Positions 31,066-42,873 of a stretch of 64,000 bases of DNA are shown here, one piece after another. The notes below the pieces were generated by a model. The model did not search any database. It was not told the DNA's origin and saw only the letters and a program-made list of their open reading frames with translations. Source of the stretch: Symbiodinium microadriaticum (taxonomy: Eukaryota; Sar; Dinophyceae; Suessiales; Symbiodiniaceae). The position numbers and the translations under genes were made by a program. Location: contig LSRX01001133.1 in the NCBI GenBank assembly GCA_001939145.1, positions 172,212-236,211 of the forward strand. Reading direction: 5' to 3'. Numbering within the stretch: the first letter of the stretch is position 1; every line of letters starts with the position of its first letter.

Positions 31066-31256
31066 ATGTAAGGGCCTTAATCGTTGCTATGATAGAACGA
31101 GATTTATTGAAGCTAAGGGTGCAAGAGGGGCGGGATAGGGTTTGATGTTTACTTTAGGGATCTGTATAAGTACGCTAGGGTTGTGGAGACATGTTACAGT
31201 ATAAACATATCAAGTCCAGAACCCGAAGGAATCGTATTGGTGATTATCCAGACCCC
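31066..31256. mobile_element. Possible family A element (long, diverged)
   Basis: TGTAAGGGCCTTAATCGTTG and TGGTGATTATCCAGACCCCT have the family A end sequences, about 190 bases apart. Confidence 0.45.
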
Positions 31257-31487
31257 TACATGAACTCACCGCGAAGGACAAATAGGTGAATGCGCACAAG
31301 CGTTCTTGTACAGTCTAATAATCCCCCAAGCCTCATTATCCCAGCCACCTCCAATAACCCCAAAACCCTGCAGCCTTAAGCCCCCAAAAGCAATACCAGC
31401 TTTTTAACACAACAACACCCTAATGTAGACTCTAAGTGGTATGGTCTTGGGTATGCAGACTCCAACATAAATCCTTTGAGGAACCCC

Positions 31488-31503
31488 TCTATCTATCTAT
31501 CTG

Positions 31504-31534
<31 letters not shown>

Positions 31535-31556
31535 CTCTCTCTCTCTCGTCTCTCTC

Positions 31557-31600
<44 letters not shown>

Positions 31601-31605
31601 CACAC
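31488..31605. repeat. Compound microsatellite (CTAT)n (CT)n (TA)n (CA)n
   Basis: Four adjacent simple repeats. ORFs on both strands are artefacts. Confidence 0.95.
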
Positions 31606-32079
31606 ACACACATATTAGCCCCCATAATGATCCTGATGGTGACCCTGGGGGTCCCTTTCAGACCTGGCAGCGGCACGGGCGCGGCGTCTCTGAGCAGCTT
31701 CCATCGCCGCAGACGCATCGGTGCTCGATTCCGCTGGGCGTTTCGCCCGGCAAGCTGCCTGGAGAGGATCTATAGGACTTCGAGAAAATTATTTGGCTGA
31801 TGAAATACATCAAGAAGTTGTCATACAAAAACACAAAAACAAGTTTATTTCGTGTTCAGGCAGGGGGTTAAAGTCTGCTTGACTGTGTCTGAATGTGGAT
31901 TTCGTCCTGGGCCCCGACCCGAGTCTAGACCTCACACCCACACCGGGGACGCTTTGCAGATGCCTGCGACTGCGCTAAGACGCCCTTGTGGACACTAGCT
32001 AGTCTCCCTAATAAGACAAGCCCAAATTTCGGGATGTTTCGGGTCTAGGGCTAGCCCCACTCAGGGATTGTTTGGTGCA

Positions 32080-32170
32080 GGCTTTATATATGGTTTAGGG
32101 CTTATTGGGTTTAGGGTTTTTGGTGCAGGTTTTAGGGTTTAGGGCTTATAGGGTTTAGGGCTTTTTGGCG
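32080..32170. repeat. Tandem units with TTTAGGG
   Basis: GGTTTAGGGCTTATTGGGTT / TTTTTGGTGCAGG repeated two to three times. Confidence 0.7.
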
Positions 32171-32532
32171 CAGGTCGCAACAACCGGTGGGACATCTCCG
32201 TGGCCGTGACATTGTGCCCCGAGAGCGCGGCCGCGATGGAGCTGAGTCCAAAGCCACAGCTGACGTCCAGAATGCCTAGGTTCCCCAGTAGCCGCATCAT
32301 TATAAAGGTGTCACTGGTCCTACTATTGGGTTTTCATTAAGGGAACCCAACAGGAACAAGGGCAACAGGGTACTAGGTGCTATCAACCAAGCTTAGAGCA
32401 TGTATAGTGTACACATAAATTCTATAGATCCCTTGTCCTGTAGATCCCATATATAGAATCCTTTAAGGAGCCCTATTAAGGACCCCCCCTCCTAAAAAAA
32501 AAAGAGGGCAAACGTGGTTACCACTCAGAAAC

Positions 32533-32599
32533 CTAAGATGCTGAGGGCTTTTCTGGCCCACGGCTGGAGCAGCGCTGCACCAGCCTCCCAGCCATGGTC
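32533..32599 (-). CDS. Exon-like island, 22 codons, good splice ends
   Basis: The acceptor GTCTCTGTGTCCTCGCCAG ends at 32600 and a GTTTCT donor begins at 32532. The frame reads DHGWEAGAALLQPWARKALS then IL. Function unknown. Confidence 0.4.
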
Positions 32600-32819
32600 C
32601 TGGCGAGGACACAGAGACAAAAACAAATCAATCAAGGCGTAAATGCATACTGCACATGTGTAAACATATCTTACTCTCATACATACATATGCATATGCAT
32701 GCATACATCTGTAAATGTACAGGTATATGGATAAGTCTATGCATGTATATAAGAGAATGTAAGAATGTATATGCAAATCAGAATCATAATACTTTGTTCC
32801 AGCATGTCTGTGCAGCTAG

Positions 32820-33481
32820 GAGGATGCGTTTCGCACCTGCAGTTTAGGTTTCAAGGATCGGTGAAAAGGACATCTTGGGTACTGGTCTACGCACATCCAA
32901 GACACTTTGTCAGCAGATAGCCGCGGAAACCCGACGTAGTCTAGCAGGAAGGCCGGCATTGATCGCAAAATGCGGTTCATAAGCCCAAGGGAGCCTGCTA
33001 TTGTTTCGGAAGCATGTGCAAGATACGTTTGGCGGCCCAACTCATGTCTGAGCTTCCGATTAGGAGCTTCCGACTAGAAGGTAACGTCGAAACAAAAAGT
33101 CAATAGTAGGATCCTTCTCGAAAGGATCGCCCACACCTTCAGAATAGCCTGGGGTTTTTGGCCTAATGCTCCAGGGCATAGCATGCTGCAAAGCCGCACA
33201 AATGAATGAAACATGCGCACTGGGTGCCAGCAATGCAGTACGTTGCATTGGCAAGAGTAGCTAGGAGCAATAAAGAGAATCCCGCTGATCGGGGCTACGT
33301 ACTTCTCTGTGAAACCCTCACACAGATCCCAAATGTATGCATCTTCACAAGACCAACGATCATTGTCGCATTCTTGCAGCTTCTCGGGAAGGTCGCCCTC
33401 CAGGGTAGCAAGAACAGGGTTCCTGCGAATGCAAAAAATCCAAAGATCTCCAGCTCTGATCATCTTATCCACGAGTTCCAT
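32820..33481 (-). CDS. Gene fragment or pseudogene, frames shifted
   Basis: Three minus-strand stretches look coding. 33481-33280 starts MELVDKMIRAGDLWIFCIRR and includes DNDRWSCEDAYIWDLCEGF, ending near a GTAGCC donor. 33185-33075, after the acceptor GTGCGGCTTTGCAG, includes GVGDPFEKDPTIDFLFRRY. 33050-32830 includes LRHELGRQTYLAHASETIAG and FLLDYVGFPRLSADKV. Between the last two is a tandem 14-base repeat (CGGAAGCTCCTAAT / CGGAAGCTC, about 33052-33077) that breaks the frame. Either introns separate them or the gene is damaged. No family is recognised. Confidence 0.4.
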
Positions 33482-33814
33482 AACGTGCGAACGCGTATCA
33501 TTAACGCCTGATGCCCCCTAAGAGCCCCGAAGAAGCACTCAAGACAGAAATATGGCAGATGACATGTTGTGAATCGTTCAGCGGGCATAACTAAGGGCCT
33601 CATCAGAGAAACCTCCAGACAAGCTCCGCCAAACCCCCCGCCGCAAAAACAAAACCAACACAGTCAACCCCAAAAAGCGTTTGTTACCTTTCCGGTCCTG
33701 GCCATCCGCGAGCGCCCCGGGTAAATTCTCGACGAGGCGTGCAAAGATCCAACCGGCTGGCCAGAAGGAGCCCAACGACTTCCCTCCCTGAGGGTGAAGG
33801 GGGGACGGGCTTGC

Positions 33815-33965
33815 GGTTTGGGATTTAGGGTTTCTCGGTTTAGTGTATAGTGTATAGGGTTTAGGGGTGACGGGTTTGGGGTTTAGGGGTTTCTTGGTTT
33901 GGGGTATAGGGTTTAGGGTTCAGGGATGGCGGGTTTGGGTTTTGGATTTAGGGGTTTAGGGCTTC
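33815..33965. repeat. TTTAGGG array with tandem larger units
   Basis: GACGGGTTTGGGGTTTAGGG with TTTCTTGGTTT recurs with about 60-base spacing. Confidence 0.75.
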
Positions 33966-34167
33966 CTGCCCTAAGGGGTCAGGGCACCCCAGTGTTGCAA
34001 GGCTTTGCAGGCTCAGGAACCTGAAAGCTCTACTTTCGACTATGTAGGCACACAAGATGGTATCGGAAGGGGCTTAGGTGGTTGAGGGTCTGGAGGCATT
34101 GGTTATGAGGCATCGCGGAGGTCAAAGGAGCAAAAACACAGCGAATCATGGCGAAGAAGTAGGAAAT

Positions 34168-34263
34168 ATAGGGGCCTGAATATTTTGAATAGGCTTGTTA
34201 TATAGTATCGTCATGTTCAGGAGCCCTTATAAGGAAGAACGATGCTATTTATTGAGGCTTCTA
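34168..34263. mobile_element. Foldback element, family A
   Basis: ATAGGGGCCTGAATATTTTG pairs with GCTATTTATTGAGGCTTCTA; the interior contains GTTATATAGTATCGTCATG. Confidence 0.7.
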
Positions 34264-34349
34264 AAGTAGCACCTTACAACGACCAATACCGGCAGCCAAC
34301 CCCAGGCCACCCCCAAGAACCTCAGACTCCTAAACCTCTGATCCTCGTT

Positions 34350-34480
34350 TAGGGTTTAGGGTTTATAAGGGTTTTGGGCTTAGGGTTTAGGGTTTAGGGC
34401 TATAGGGTTTAGTGTTTATAAGGGTTTTGGGCTTAGGGTTTAGGGCTTAGGGCTTATGGGTTTAGGGCTTAGGGTTTAGG
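34350..34480. repeat. TTTAGGG array with a tandem 50-base unit
   Basis: GGGTTTATAAGGGTTTTGGG with CTTAGGGTTTAGGG occurs twice. Confidence 0.8.
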
Positions 34481-34779
34481 GCCCCGAATGCCCAAAGAAG
34501 GACTGACCCACAACTGTCGCCCCAAAGACAAAGCATGAAATCCCAACCTCCTTCATGCTGTTGGAGAGCCCTTACAACGCCCCTCAGCCCTGAATCCTAA
34601 ACCCGAGGCCCTAAACCCTATAAACCACACTCACCCCTAAACCGCCTGAAGCCTAAACCGCTTGAAGCCTAAACCCCACGCCCTCTGAAACCCCTCTGCC
34701 TGGGAACTCGTCCCCAGGCTCAGCCGCCCCGACTTCGGGAGATCGAACTCCACCTTGGCTCGAAAGTTTTTGTTTGTTT

Positions 34780-34880
34780 TAGGGTTTAGGGGTTTAGGGT
34801 TTAGGGGTTTAGGGTTTAAGGTTTAGGGTTTCGGGTCTAGCGTTTAGGGTTTAGGGTGTAAGGTTTAGGGCCTGTAGGAT
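34780..34880. repeat. TTTAGGG array
   Basis: Follows a CCCTAAA-type stretch at 34585-34680, so the orientations point outward. Confidence 0.8.
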
Positions 34881-36050
34881 TACCAAAGAATTACTACAAA
34901 CGTTGATGCCGGGTTTGAATGCAGGGCTTCAATCGGAGGAGGGTTGGACTCTTCAGCAACTCATTTTTGTCTGTTGTCCCCCCCTTCCTCCCGAGGATGT
35001 TTCTGATGCCTGGGATGACACTTTCTGGCTTCAAGAAGAACTCGGTTCCCAAGAAACCCCTTGAAGAAAGGGTACGTAGAGGGAGACCCGGTGGAGGTGC
35101 ATGCGTAGGACAAGGGAGCACCAGCTCAACCCCTTTAGATTCTTTCTAGGACCTGCAGAAACTCTTACAGCATTCGCTCAGAAATGCAACCCCTAGATCC
35201 TAAACCCTAAACCCCCTAAGCCCTTATAAGCCCTACTGCTCCCTACTACATACTACTCCAACTACAGACCCCAGAAGCCCTAAGACCCAGTAATCCAGAA
35301 CACCCAGGTACTGGCGCCCCGGGATTCGCGTCGCTAGCAAAGGGTAGTCCCCGCAACCTGAATCTCTCGCACATCTAAGGTTTAGGGATCTGGGTTCGAG
35401 TTGGGCCTTTTTCATTGCCTTTGTGTCCAGGCTCCTTTGTAGCGAATCGGTTTTGGGGCTCATTGTGTTTAGGGTTTGGGTTTGAGGCCCTAAGTATGGG
35501 CAGGCAGGCTTAAGGTTGTGGGCTTGGGTGGAAAAGGTTTCGGTGTTCAAGCTTGGGGCTTTTGCACTTTGGGGTTTGAGTGTTCTCGTTTTTTTGCGGG
35601 TATGGGCTAGGGCATTCAGGGTTTCAGGCTTACAGCCGAATCCCAAGCAGGGTCAAGGGCAGCAGTCTGTATGGACTTGATCCCCAAGATGTTATGCAAC
35701 TATGTAGAAAGATCCTTGGCCCTAGACGTTTTCGTGCATGAGTGCGTTGTCCTTGGGACTTGGGCCAGATCCTAGTATTGCAAAGAAGTCCAGGAACGCC
35801 CTTCACCTTAAACCCACAAGCCTGCAATGGCCTAAAGTATCAAAACTCGGTGGTGACACCCCAAACCCCTCCACCCTACAAGGCCGGCCCTAGTTGGACA
35901 AAACGAATTACTATCACAAAGGTACAGTACCTGTAGTTACCCACAAATACGAATGAACATTCATCACACTACATCGCATTAGCCCGGGTAGCGTGTTAGC
36001 ACTACGAGCACTACTTTTCGCTGCTCATACCAGCACCTGATACTGTCAGT
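34881..36050. other. Spacer with scattered telomere-like units
   Basis: CCCTAAA text at 35195-35235 and TTTAGGG fragments at 35375-35480. ORFs up to 137 codons (35233-35646, minus) run through such text and are not convincing. Confidence 0.4.
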
Positions 36051-36051
36051 A

Positions 36052-36054
36052 GTG

Positions 36055-36126
<72 letters not shown>
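36052..36126. repeat. (TAG)n(CAG)n trinucleotide repeat
   Basis: About 11 GTA/TAG units followed by about 13 GCA units. Confidence 0.95.
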
Positions 36127-36179
36127 CTGCCGACGCATGTGCAATCCTAAAACCTAAACTGCATATTCGCTAAACCCCA

Positions 36180-36340
36180 GAAAACACCGGCTTTAGGGTT
36201 AATTAGGGCTTAGGACCCTCGAAACCCCAAACCCCGAAACCTCTAAACACTAAACTCTAAACCCCAAAAACCCTAAACCCCCCAACTAGACCCCAAATCC
36301 CCAAAAAAAAACCCCAAATCCCAAGACCCTAAACCCACCG
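36180..36340. repeat. CCCTAAA/CCCCAAA array
   Basis: Degenerate C-strand tract. An ambiguous base (N) follows at 36403. Confidence 0.8.
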
Positions 36341-36605
36341 ACTAATACGCCAAAACATGCCAACCCCCCCGCCCCTCGAAACCACCAGAGAGCCAGACCT
36401 GANAAAGGCCCAGGAGCTCGGGTCCGAACTCGAAAGTGCAGCAGCTCTGGAAGCTGATCCCGGCCTCCTCCTCCCAGCAAAGCGGGTCCTTGGTCTGAGG
36501 ACTTGGGGTCTGCTGGGGTCCATGAGGTGTTCCGGCTTTCCGCAGCCTAGATAGGAGACTTCGCCTTCTAAGAGCCACACATAGGGACATCACATACCTT
36601 AGGCT

Positions 36606-36941
36606 TCAAGAGGCATTCCCTGCCAAGAGCAGCCACGTCTCCATATGGTCTTGATACCATTGGCCGCCGGGATCCCGGCAGCACTTGCTGTAGCCAAAGG
36701 GAAAGTTTTCAGGAAAGCAGCGCGCAAACAGCAGCAGCTGCTCCCTAAGATGGGCTTTGCTTTCCCTCGCAAGATCTGCGAACAAAGCCGGTGCGGCAGG
36801 GACATGGCCGAAGAACAGCGCAGTGCGCACCGTGCGGCTCATGGGACGCAGGAGGACACCCGATAGCTTGCGTGAGAGGCTGTACAGCTCAGTGCTGATG
36901 GGCTGGCTCACGGCAGAAATCATGAGCTTCCATCCTGAAAA
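36606..36941 (-). CDS. Exon-like island, about 110 codons, strong acceptor
   Basis: The acceptor TTCAGTTTTTTTTGGCAG ends at 36942. The frame is open from there to TGA: FSGWKLMISAVSQPISTELY, then a helical stretch (FADLARESKAHLREQLLLFA), then ARCFPENFPFGYSKCCRDPG and WYQDHMETWLLLAGNAS. The Cys-pair and Trp spacing near the end loosely recalls short Cys/Trp modules at the start of some dinoflagellate secreted enzymes, but I cannot name a family. 110 open codons after a good acceptor make this one of the better islands. Plus-strand frames of 73 and 80 codons overlap. Confidence 0.48.
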   Translation of the reverse strand, partial: FSGWKLMISAVSQPISTELYSLSRKLSGVLLRPMSRTVRTALFFGHVPAAPALFADLARESKAHLREQLLLFARCFPENFPFGYSKCCRDPGGQWYQDHMETWLLLAGNAS

Positions 36942-37935
36942 CTGCCAAAAAAAACTGAACCTGATATTGCAATGTACTCCAGCAGCCGAAGCAGAGTGAG
37001 CTCAAGGGCTGCTGGGGTTGCGGGCTGGGGTTTCAGTTCGTAGGCTTTGGGATTTATCACGTATAGCCTATAAGCTTTGAGGGTTCAGGGGTTCAGGGTT
37101 TCGGGATTGAAGGCCACAGAGGGTCAAAGGAACTTGCGGGTCTGGCTGGTACATAGGCTTTTCGGTGTAGCGCGTAGCAACATTCCCTAAGCTCTGCTGC
37201 GGCCCGTATCCGCCAAGAACTCTCACCTGGTCCGACCTAGTCAAGACTTTGGTGAGCTGGTCTGAGCCCAAGCATCCGGGCAGCAACGCCTTACACCAGA
37301 AACCTCCTGGTGTAGGGCGCTTGATACTGAGGCTAAAATATTCGAAGATGAAGGCAAACACAATTCACACCAATAGTAATAAGACCAGCAGCAGTCATGC
37401 TACGCTCTATATCATCTGTTCTGAGCATCAACCCTGCCCGGAACTCTAAAGCTAAGTTTAGGGCTTAGGGTTTTTCCCGAAACCCTAAACCCTAAACTTC
37501 CACCTGTCCTTCGCTCGAAAGCTTTTGGAAGTCAGATGTTAGCGCTGAGGCTCTGCTGTAAAGGGCCCATCTACTTGAGACCTTTAGGCTTAGGTGCATG
37601 CCTGCCCTTTAGGGTTCCCTATAGTCATTTCCTTATACAAGTTTATTTGGGGTCCAGGTAAAGTAGTACAGCGTAATGATGCACGATAATGGAAAAAGAT
37701 GCTTCTAATTTGGACCAGTCTCCAAACTCTCATAAACCTTTTGAACAAATCATGCGTTAACAGTGCATTAAGAGAGGATGTCAATTTGCTTCCTCTGTCT
37801 ACGGAACAGCAGTCCAAGCCCTAAACATTACAAACCCTAAACGACAACTAAACCCAAGACCCCTGAGCTCCAAACGACGTTGACAAGCTCAACTCCTAAA
37901 CACACTGCCGCTGAACCCTTTCCAGAAAAAACTTT

Positions 37936-38131
37936 ACCCATAGGCTCCAACGTAGTTCCTCTTTGGGATTACCTTATAGGTCCATAGCAGTTCCTTTTTG
38001 GGGCTATAGGTCCATAGTAGCTCCTTTTTGGGATTACCTTATAGGTCCATAGTAGTTCCTCATTGGGATTACCTTACAGGATCCTATATATAAGCCGCAA
38101 AAAGGTGCTCTAATGGAATGGAGCCTATGGC
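37936..38131. mobile_element. Foldback element, family C, with internal tandem expansion
   Basis: ACCCATAGGCTCCAACGTAG pairs with the GGAGCCTATGG end. Inside, a unit TAGTTCCTTTTTGGGATTAC with CTTATAGGTCCA is repeated about three times, so the element is twice the usual length. Confidence 0.8.
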
Positions 38132-38449
38132 TAAGCTTTACACTCGGCCTTCGTCAGAAAGATCCTGCAGCAGGGAGTTGCGGTTTGAGTGTTTCCATGG
38201 TTTTCTGAGAATTCGGATAGCGGATGTGCAGGGCTGATTGGAGGGGCGTTGTTGCTGATACACTAATGGTAGGAGCATGCAGGAGCGCCAAAGCATCAAC
38301 TTTCGATTGCGACGTGATGGGGTAGCTTTCGGCATGTTGTGCTGACAGGCTCTCTCGGTATCTAACATTAGGGCTTCTGGCCTTGGTGGGGTTCGGGCTC
38401 CAGGGTTGCGGGCTCTTCAGGTTTAGAATTTGCGCTGAGGGTTCGGGGC

Positions 38450-38565
38450 CCGTAATTGAATTAGGATTTTAGGATCTATTTCTGCAATAATAGACTACTA
38501 CAAGTGATATGTCTGGCAATCATAACGTCCTAACGCTACTAGTGATCAGACGAGCCTTTTAGGAA
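38450..38565. mobile_element. Possible family A remnant
   Basis: GGGGCCCGTAATTGAATTAG with an interior TAATAGACTACTAC; the right arm is unclear. Confidence 0.35.
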
Positions 38566-38725
38566 TCCATGTGGGCTTTCTCTTACCTAAGTTACTAAAC
38601 CCTAAACCCTGTAAACACCTATAAACCCTAAACCACCCTCGCCTCGCAGGGTTTGGGACCCAGAGGGTCGAACGCTAGACCCTTCCCCGAGCCCTAGAAG
38701 GCCTGCAGTTTGCCTAGGCTCAAAC

Positions 38726-38813
38726 CTTACCCTATGCTTCCAGGGACCTAATCATTGGGGCCTTAAGGTGTCCATAGGGCCCTAAGTATAAGGTCCTTGG
38801 AAGCACAGGGTTA
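38726..38813. mobile_element. Small foldback element
   Basis: TTACCCTATGCTTCCAGGGA pairs with TCCTTGGAAGCACAGGGTTA; the inner GGGGCCTTAAGG / CCCTAAGTATAAGG is also roughly inverted. Confidence 0.6.
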
Positions 38814-39440
38814 AGAATCAACCCAAGTAGACCCCAGATCCTCCCTAGCAAGACAAGTTGATCATAGAGTTCCTACATAAGACTTGAATCTGCTGTCCCT
38901 CCCCTGACAAGGATTGTAATCGTGACGATCGGAACACTAATTGTATGCCCTCAACCCAAGCCCTTAAATCCCAACCCAGAAACCCGTTCTTTCGCCAGCC
39001 GTGCACAACCCGGAAATGCCCTGCCCCCAAATGCACTTTACATATACAACGCCTCTAAATTCCGGGCAACCCTTTCAAGGCCGAGAAGGCCCCAACAAAT
39101 CCCGAAGGTCGAAGCCGCCAGAGCTGCAAATCGCATTCCTTAGAGCCCTATAGGCCTTATAGGGGTTCCTTCTGTTGTACGTCCACTACCCGAGGCTCCT
39201 TTATACGTTTACTATCATATCCCCCCAAACCCTGTTCCATTGCATCGGGCCCCATGTCGAACTTTTATTGAGCCCCTTGAAAGGAACCCCTCAAAGAAGT
39301 CCTACTCTAACTATTAAAGGCCCTAGCAAATCCACGACGGCCCCCCCGGCCCCGCCTGGAATCTCACGTGCCTGGCAGATCTACGTCGGATCCAGAGCCA
39401 GCCCCCCATGGCGATCAGCAAGCAGGCTGCCTTATCAATG

Positions 39441-39532
39441 CCCGTAGGCCCCTAAGTAGTTCCTTTTTGGGATTACCTTATAGGATTCTAAGTATAAGCC
39501 ATAAAAAGGAACTACTTAGGGGTGTATGGGTA
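39441..39532. mobile_element. Foldback element, family C (CCTAAGTAGTTCC subtype)
   Basis: GGCCCCTAAGTAGTTCCTTT pairs with AAAGGAACTACTTAGGGG; the loop has GGATTCTAAGTATAAGCC. Confidence 0.92.
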
Positions 39533-40202
39533 GATGGGCCTTCACAAATTAGAATCGGGAAATATTGGAGCCTGAATGGGTTTTAGTATATAGGTAGCGC
39601 ATTGGGTCAGGTTCATCGAACGGCTCCACAAAGCTCTCTATATCAATCCAGGATAGGGGCGGGTAGTGTAGGGGTCTTCGGGGGAGGGGGGCTAATGACG
39701 GACATGTGTCGAAAACTTTCATCAGCACGCTGCAGATTGATTTTTTTTGGCCCCTGGCATTTATACAAGGGTTCAAGGATAACTTGGAGGCCTTGTGTAT
39801 GCCTAGAAATTGTAGTGCTGTTGCCTCAATACTTATGACGATAAGCGGCTGTAAAGCAGAAACCCCGAAAGCTCTAAGCCCCAAGTCCCACAGCTCTGAC
39901 CAAATCCGAAACCTAAGTTCTGATAACCGAAAGCCCACAAGCCCTCAGCCATCGAACACAAATCTCAGCGGCTGCCAGAAGCCCGATGAACACCCCAGGG
40001 CTGTCGTCGGCGTGTGAAGAAGGCAGCGAAAATGCCAATCGCAGCAGAACCAACTGCCTTCCGGGCTTGGTTTTTTTGGCTTCAGGACTCAGACAGGGAT
40101 CTGCGGGTGCCAGGCTTTGGGGTTGGAGGTCTGGGCTGAGGGCAGAACGATCCATGTGATGTAAACCAATGCAGGCCCAACTGACGGCTTCCTCTCTTGC
40201 TC

Positions 40203-40240
40203 GTCCCTCTCTCCCTCTCCCTCTCCCTCTCCCTCTCCCG
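40203..40240. repeat. (CCCTCT)n microsatellite
   Basis: Six CCCTCT units; RERERERE ORFs are its translation. Confidence 0.95.
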
Positions 40241-40297
40241 CTCTAACCAAGTAAACACATGACAACTCTCTAGCTTCGTCTGTGGCATGAACAAAGA

Positions 40298-40525
40298 TTA
40301 TACGGCTACCCTATCTATCCCGACCGACCAGAGCAATACGCAGTCACTATTGCAGCTTCGAAACGTGCCGATCTGCCGCGGGTTGTCGTTGTTGTCGTTC
40401 ACCAAGAGCAAAGCAATGCCTCCTCGGCTAGCAACAAATAGCCCGCATTGGTTGAGGGCATGTACCAACGCGGACGACAAAACTGGCCGAGTTGTCTTCC
40501 AACATCGCTGATCCTCCGGAAACAC
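40298..40525 (-). CDS. Exon-like ORF ending in a stop codon
   Basis: The frame reads PVLSSALVHALNQCGLFVAS, then NDNNDNPRQIGTFRSCNSDC, then VLLWSVGIDRVAV and TAA. It is plausible as a C-terminal exon. The second minus frame (to 40662) is also open. No family recognised. Confidence 0.33.
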   Translation of the reverse strand: MFPEDQRCWKTTRPVLSSALVHALNQCGLFVASRGGIALLLVNDNNDNPRQIGTFRSCNSDCVLLWSVGIDRVAV

Positions 40526-41129
40526 CGCACACCCTGAAGAGTCTCAAGCTCTTGACATCCTAAAATTTCAATCATACTAATCATTGTAGTAAGAGTAAAG
40601 ATAATAGTTATACTAGCAACAACAATGATGAGAATATTAATAGAAAACCACTCCAGCTCCAAGCTGAACTCTCCTCAACATCGAAACCAGTGCTTGTTGG
40701 GGCCAGGGGGCTTTGGGTTTCGGGAGTTCATAACTAGTCCCACAAAAGCTGGAAACTGTCCCTGCCCAAGGCATTCAACCGAAAATGCTGCAGCCTCAAC
40801 CCGAAACCCCCTGTCCTCAATCCACATTCCAAAGACAGTTGCTTACACTGGGACATCAACGAGTTTAGGGTTTAGGGTTTGGGCATCAACACCCCGCTTC
40901 TGCCACTCTGCCCTAAAAAGCCGCGACATGTTCTGCAAGGCAAATCGTACAGAAGCAAGGCAAGTCGTACAGAAAGATGCAAGGCTTCGTCGGTAGCAGC
41001 CCACAAATGAGAACCAGACTGACTTGCAAAAGACATGCCTTTGGCAGCATAGTGACACTCGGGACTATAGGGGAATATGATTACGACTTTGTCAAACCTG
41101 CGTAGAAACCCTCCAGGTAAAGCCCGAGC

Positions 41130-41265
41130 CAACGCAAGCCTAAACCTTAAACCCCTAAATCCCTAATAAAACCCTAAACCCCTGATGCAACCCTAAGCCT
41201 ATAAACCCTAAACCCTAAACCCCCCTAATAAAACCCTAAACCCCTAAATCCTGAACCCATGTTCC
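41130..41265. repeat. CCCTAAA array
   Basis: Includes a repeated AATAAAACCCTAAACCCC unit. Confidence 0.85.
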
Positions 41266-41407
41266 CGTCACTGCCGAGTATCCGAGGTCGTCGTCAGAGG
41301 TGTACCTGCAAGGGTTTAGAATTAGGGCGTAATATAGGGCCCTTAACTTAATAAGAATAGGGTTTGGGATGTATTGTACCGAATGATGTTGGTAGGTATT
41401 TCGGTTC

Positions 41408-41515
41408 CTAGTGTTGATGATATGAATCCTTCATAACCTTAAGGACCCTAAAGTTTGGGAAAAAATGGTATATTCCTTATTCTGGGTAATGCAGGATTTA
41501 TATCATCAGCCGTAT
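41408..41515. mobile_element. Foldback element, family B copy 4
   Basis: GTGTTGATGATATGAATCCT pairs with AGGATTTATATCATCAGC. A family A-like left end (GGGCCCTTAACTTAATAAGA) lies directly upstream at 41335-41400. Confidence 0.8.
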
Positions 41516-41979
41516 GTTAGGGCTTCAGGGTTTCGGGTTTAGGGCGTCAGGGCTTTAGGGGCTTGGGGGTTGTACATGTCAGAACTTTAGAGTCTAGGGG
41601 ACAGGGCTTTATGGTCTACACACATTTCCTAACTTTGTCAACCCAAAGCAAACACCCGAAGCCTGCAGCCGATAGAACGAGAATGAGCTTCATACTCCAT
41701 GCTTCTCATCGAAGCCACATTGTTATACAGTTAAAAACCCTTTAGATCCCAGACGTTGGGGTCAGCACACATGAGCAATCCTGTTCCGCTCTCCTGCGCA
41801 GGTTAGCAACAAAAAACACATCGCTTCGCACCTGGAGGTTTAGGGTTGAGGGTTTGGGTTTTGGGTTAAGGGTTTAGGGGAGCCCACAAACGAAGCAAGA
41901 AACCATGGCGCACACACACACACACATGCAAAATAAACAGATACACCCCAGGCCAGTGCAGCAACTCTTCTGCAAGGAG

Positions 41980-42290
41980 ACTGTGCAGTGAAGTCCAAGG
42001 TGCCCGAAGGCTTCCGGCGGGATGATGGCCAGCGCCTGCAGAGATTCCGCTTTGAAGGGGTTTGTACTACAGGAGCTCAACTGCTGCTTGGAGTGGTTCA
42101 TCAGGGCATACCACAACGCAAACCGGGCTTTACAGGGAAACATAGGGGAAACTGTGTGCGAACTATGCAAACCTCCATACACCGCCCGGATGAACGTTGT
42201 GTCGCACTTGCCCACGGGAGCATCTGGAGAAGCAACGAGAAGTAGATGTTTACATGGCCTAGCCGAGGAGTTAACCCACCGGTGCAAATC
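41980..42290. other. Coding-like island, strand unresolved
   Basis: Both strands are open: plus 42022-42375 (117 codons) and minus 42287-41874 (137 codons, the 3-prime part being a CA repeat). Splice signals do not decide between them. Confidence 0.3.
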
Positions 42291-42873
42291 TACAGTACTT
42301 CAATGTTCCGGTTCCGGATGGGGACGAAGGGGTTGGAAGGAATATTGCAGGGTGTTCAAGACCAACCTGCAATAAGAGTACGACGATGTTCTGTGCTGCC
42401 GCAGTTTTGGGGGTCTCTGAAGTTGGATTTCAGGACTCAGCTTTTGGCCTCGTAGTTGTCCGGAAGGACATGGCCAGCCAAGGGAGATGAGGGTGTCCAG
42501 CGGAAGAGCAGCTCCTGTCTTTGTAGGGAATGGAAGGGTTTGTAGGGCTCTCGAACCTTAAACCCTAAGCCCTAAACCCTAAAGCCTATGGTCAGGGTGG
42601 GTCTTTTCATGTCGTAGGGCGTTAAGGCTTGGATCCTTTCAGTTTCATGACGTTAACGTTTCGGGTTTAGGGCTGCGTGGCTGAGGGTTTCGTTTTTCTT
42701 GGGGGCGGTATCCAAGTGAGGGTCTTGAATCTTCCAGGCTCGACCTGGACCTTACGGAAGCCGCCTGGGTAGAGAGCTTAGGGTTCGAAGCTTACTTCTT
42801 TGGGTTGCCTTGTAGCTTTTTGTTCGAGCTATAACACTTATGAAAGAGGCTACTATGGGACCGACCCTATACC

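Noticed and set aside
31436..31775. ORFs with SLSLSL or YIYIYI runs
   Set aside because: Compound microsatellite.
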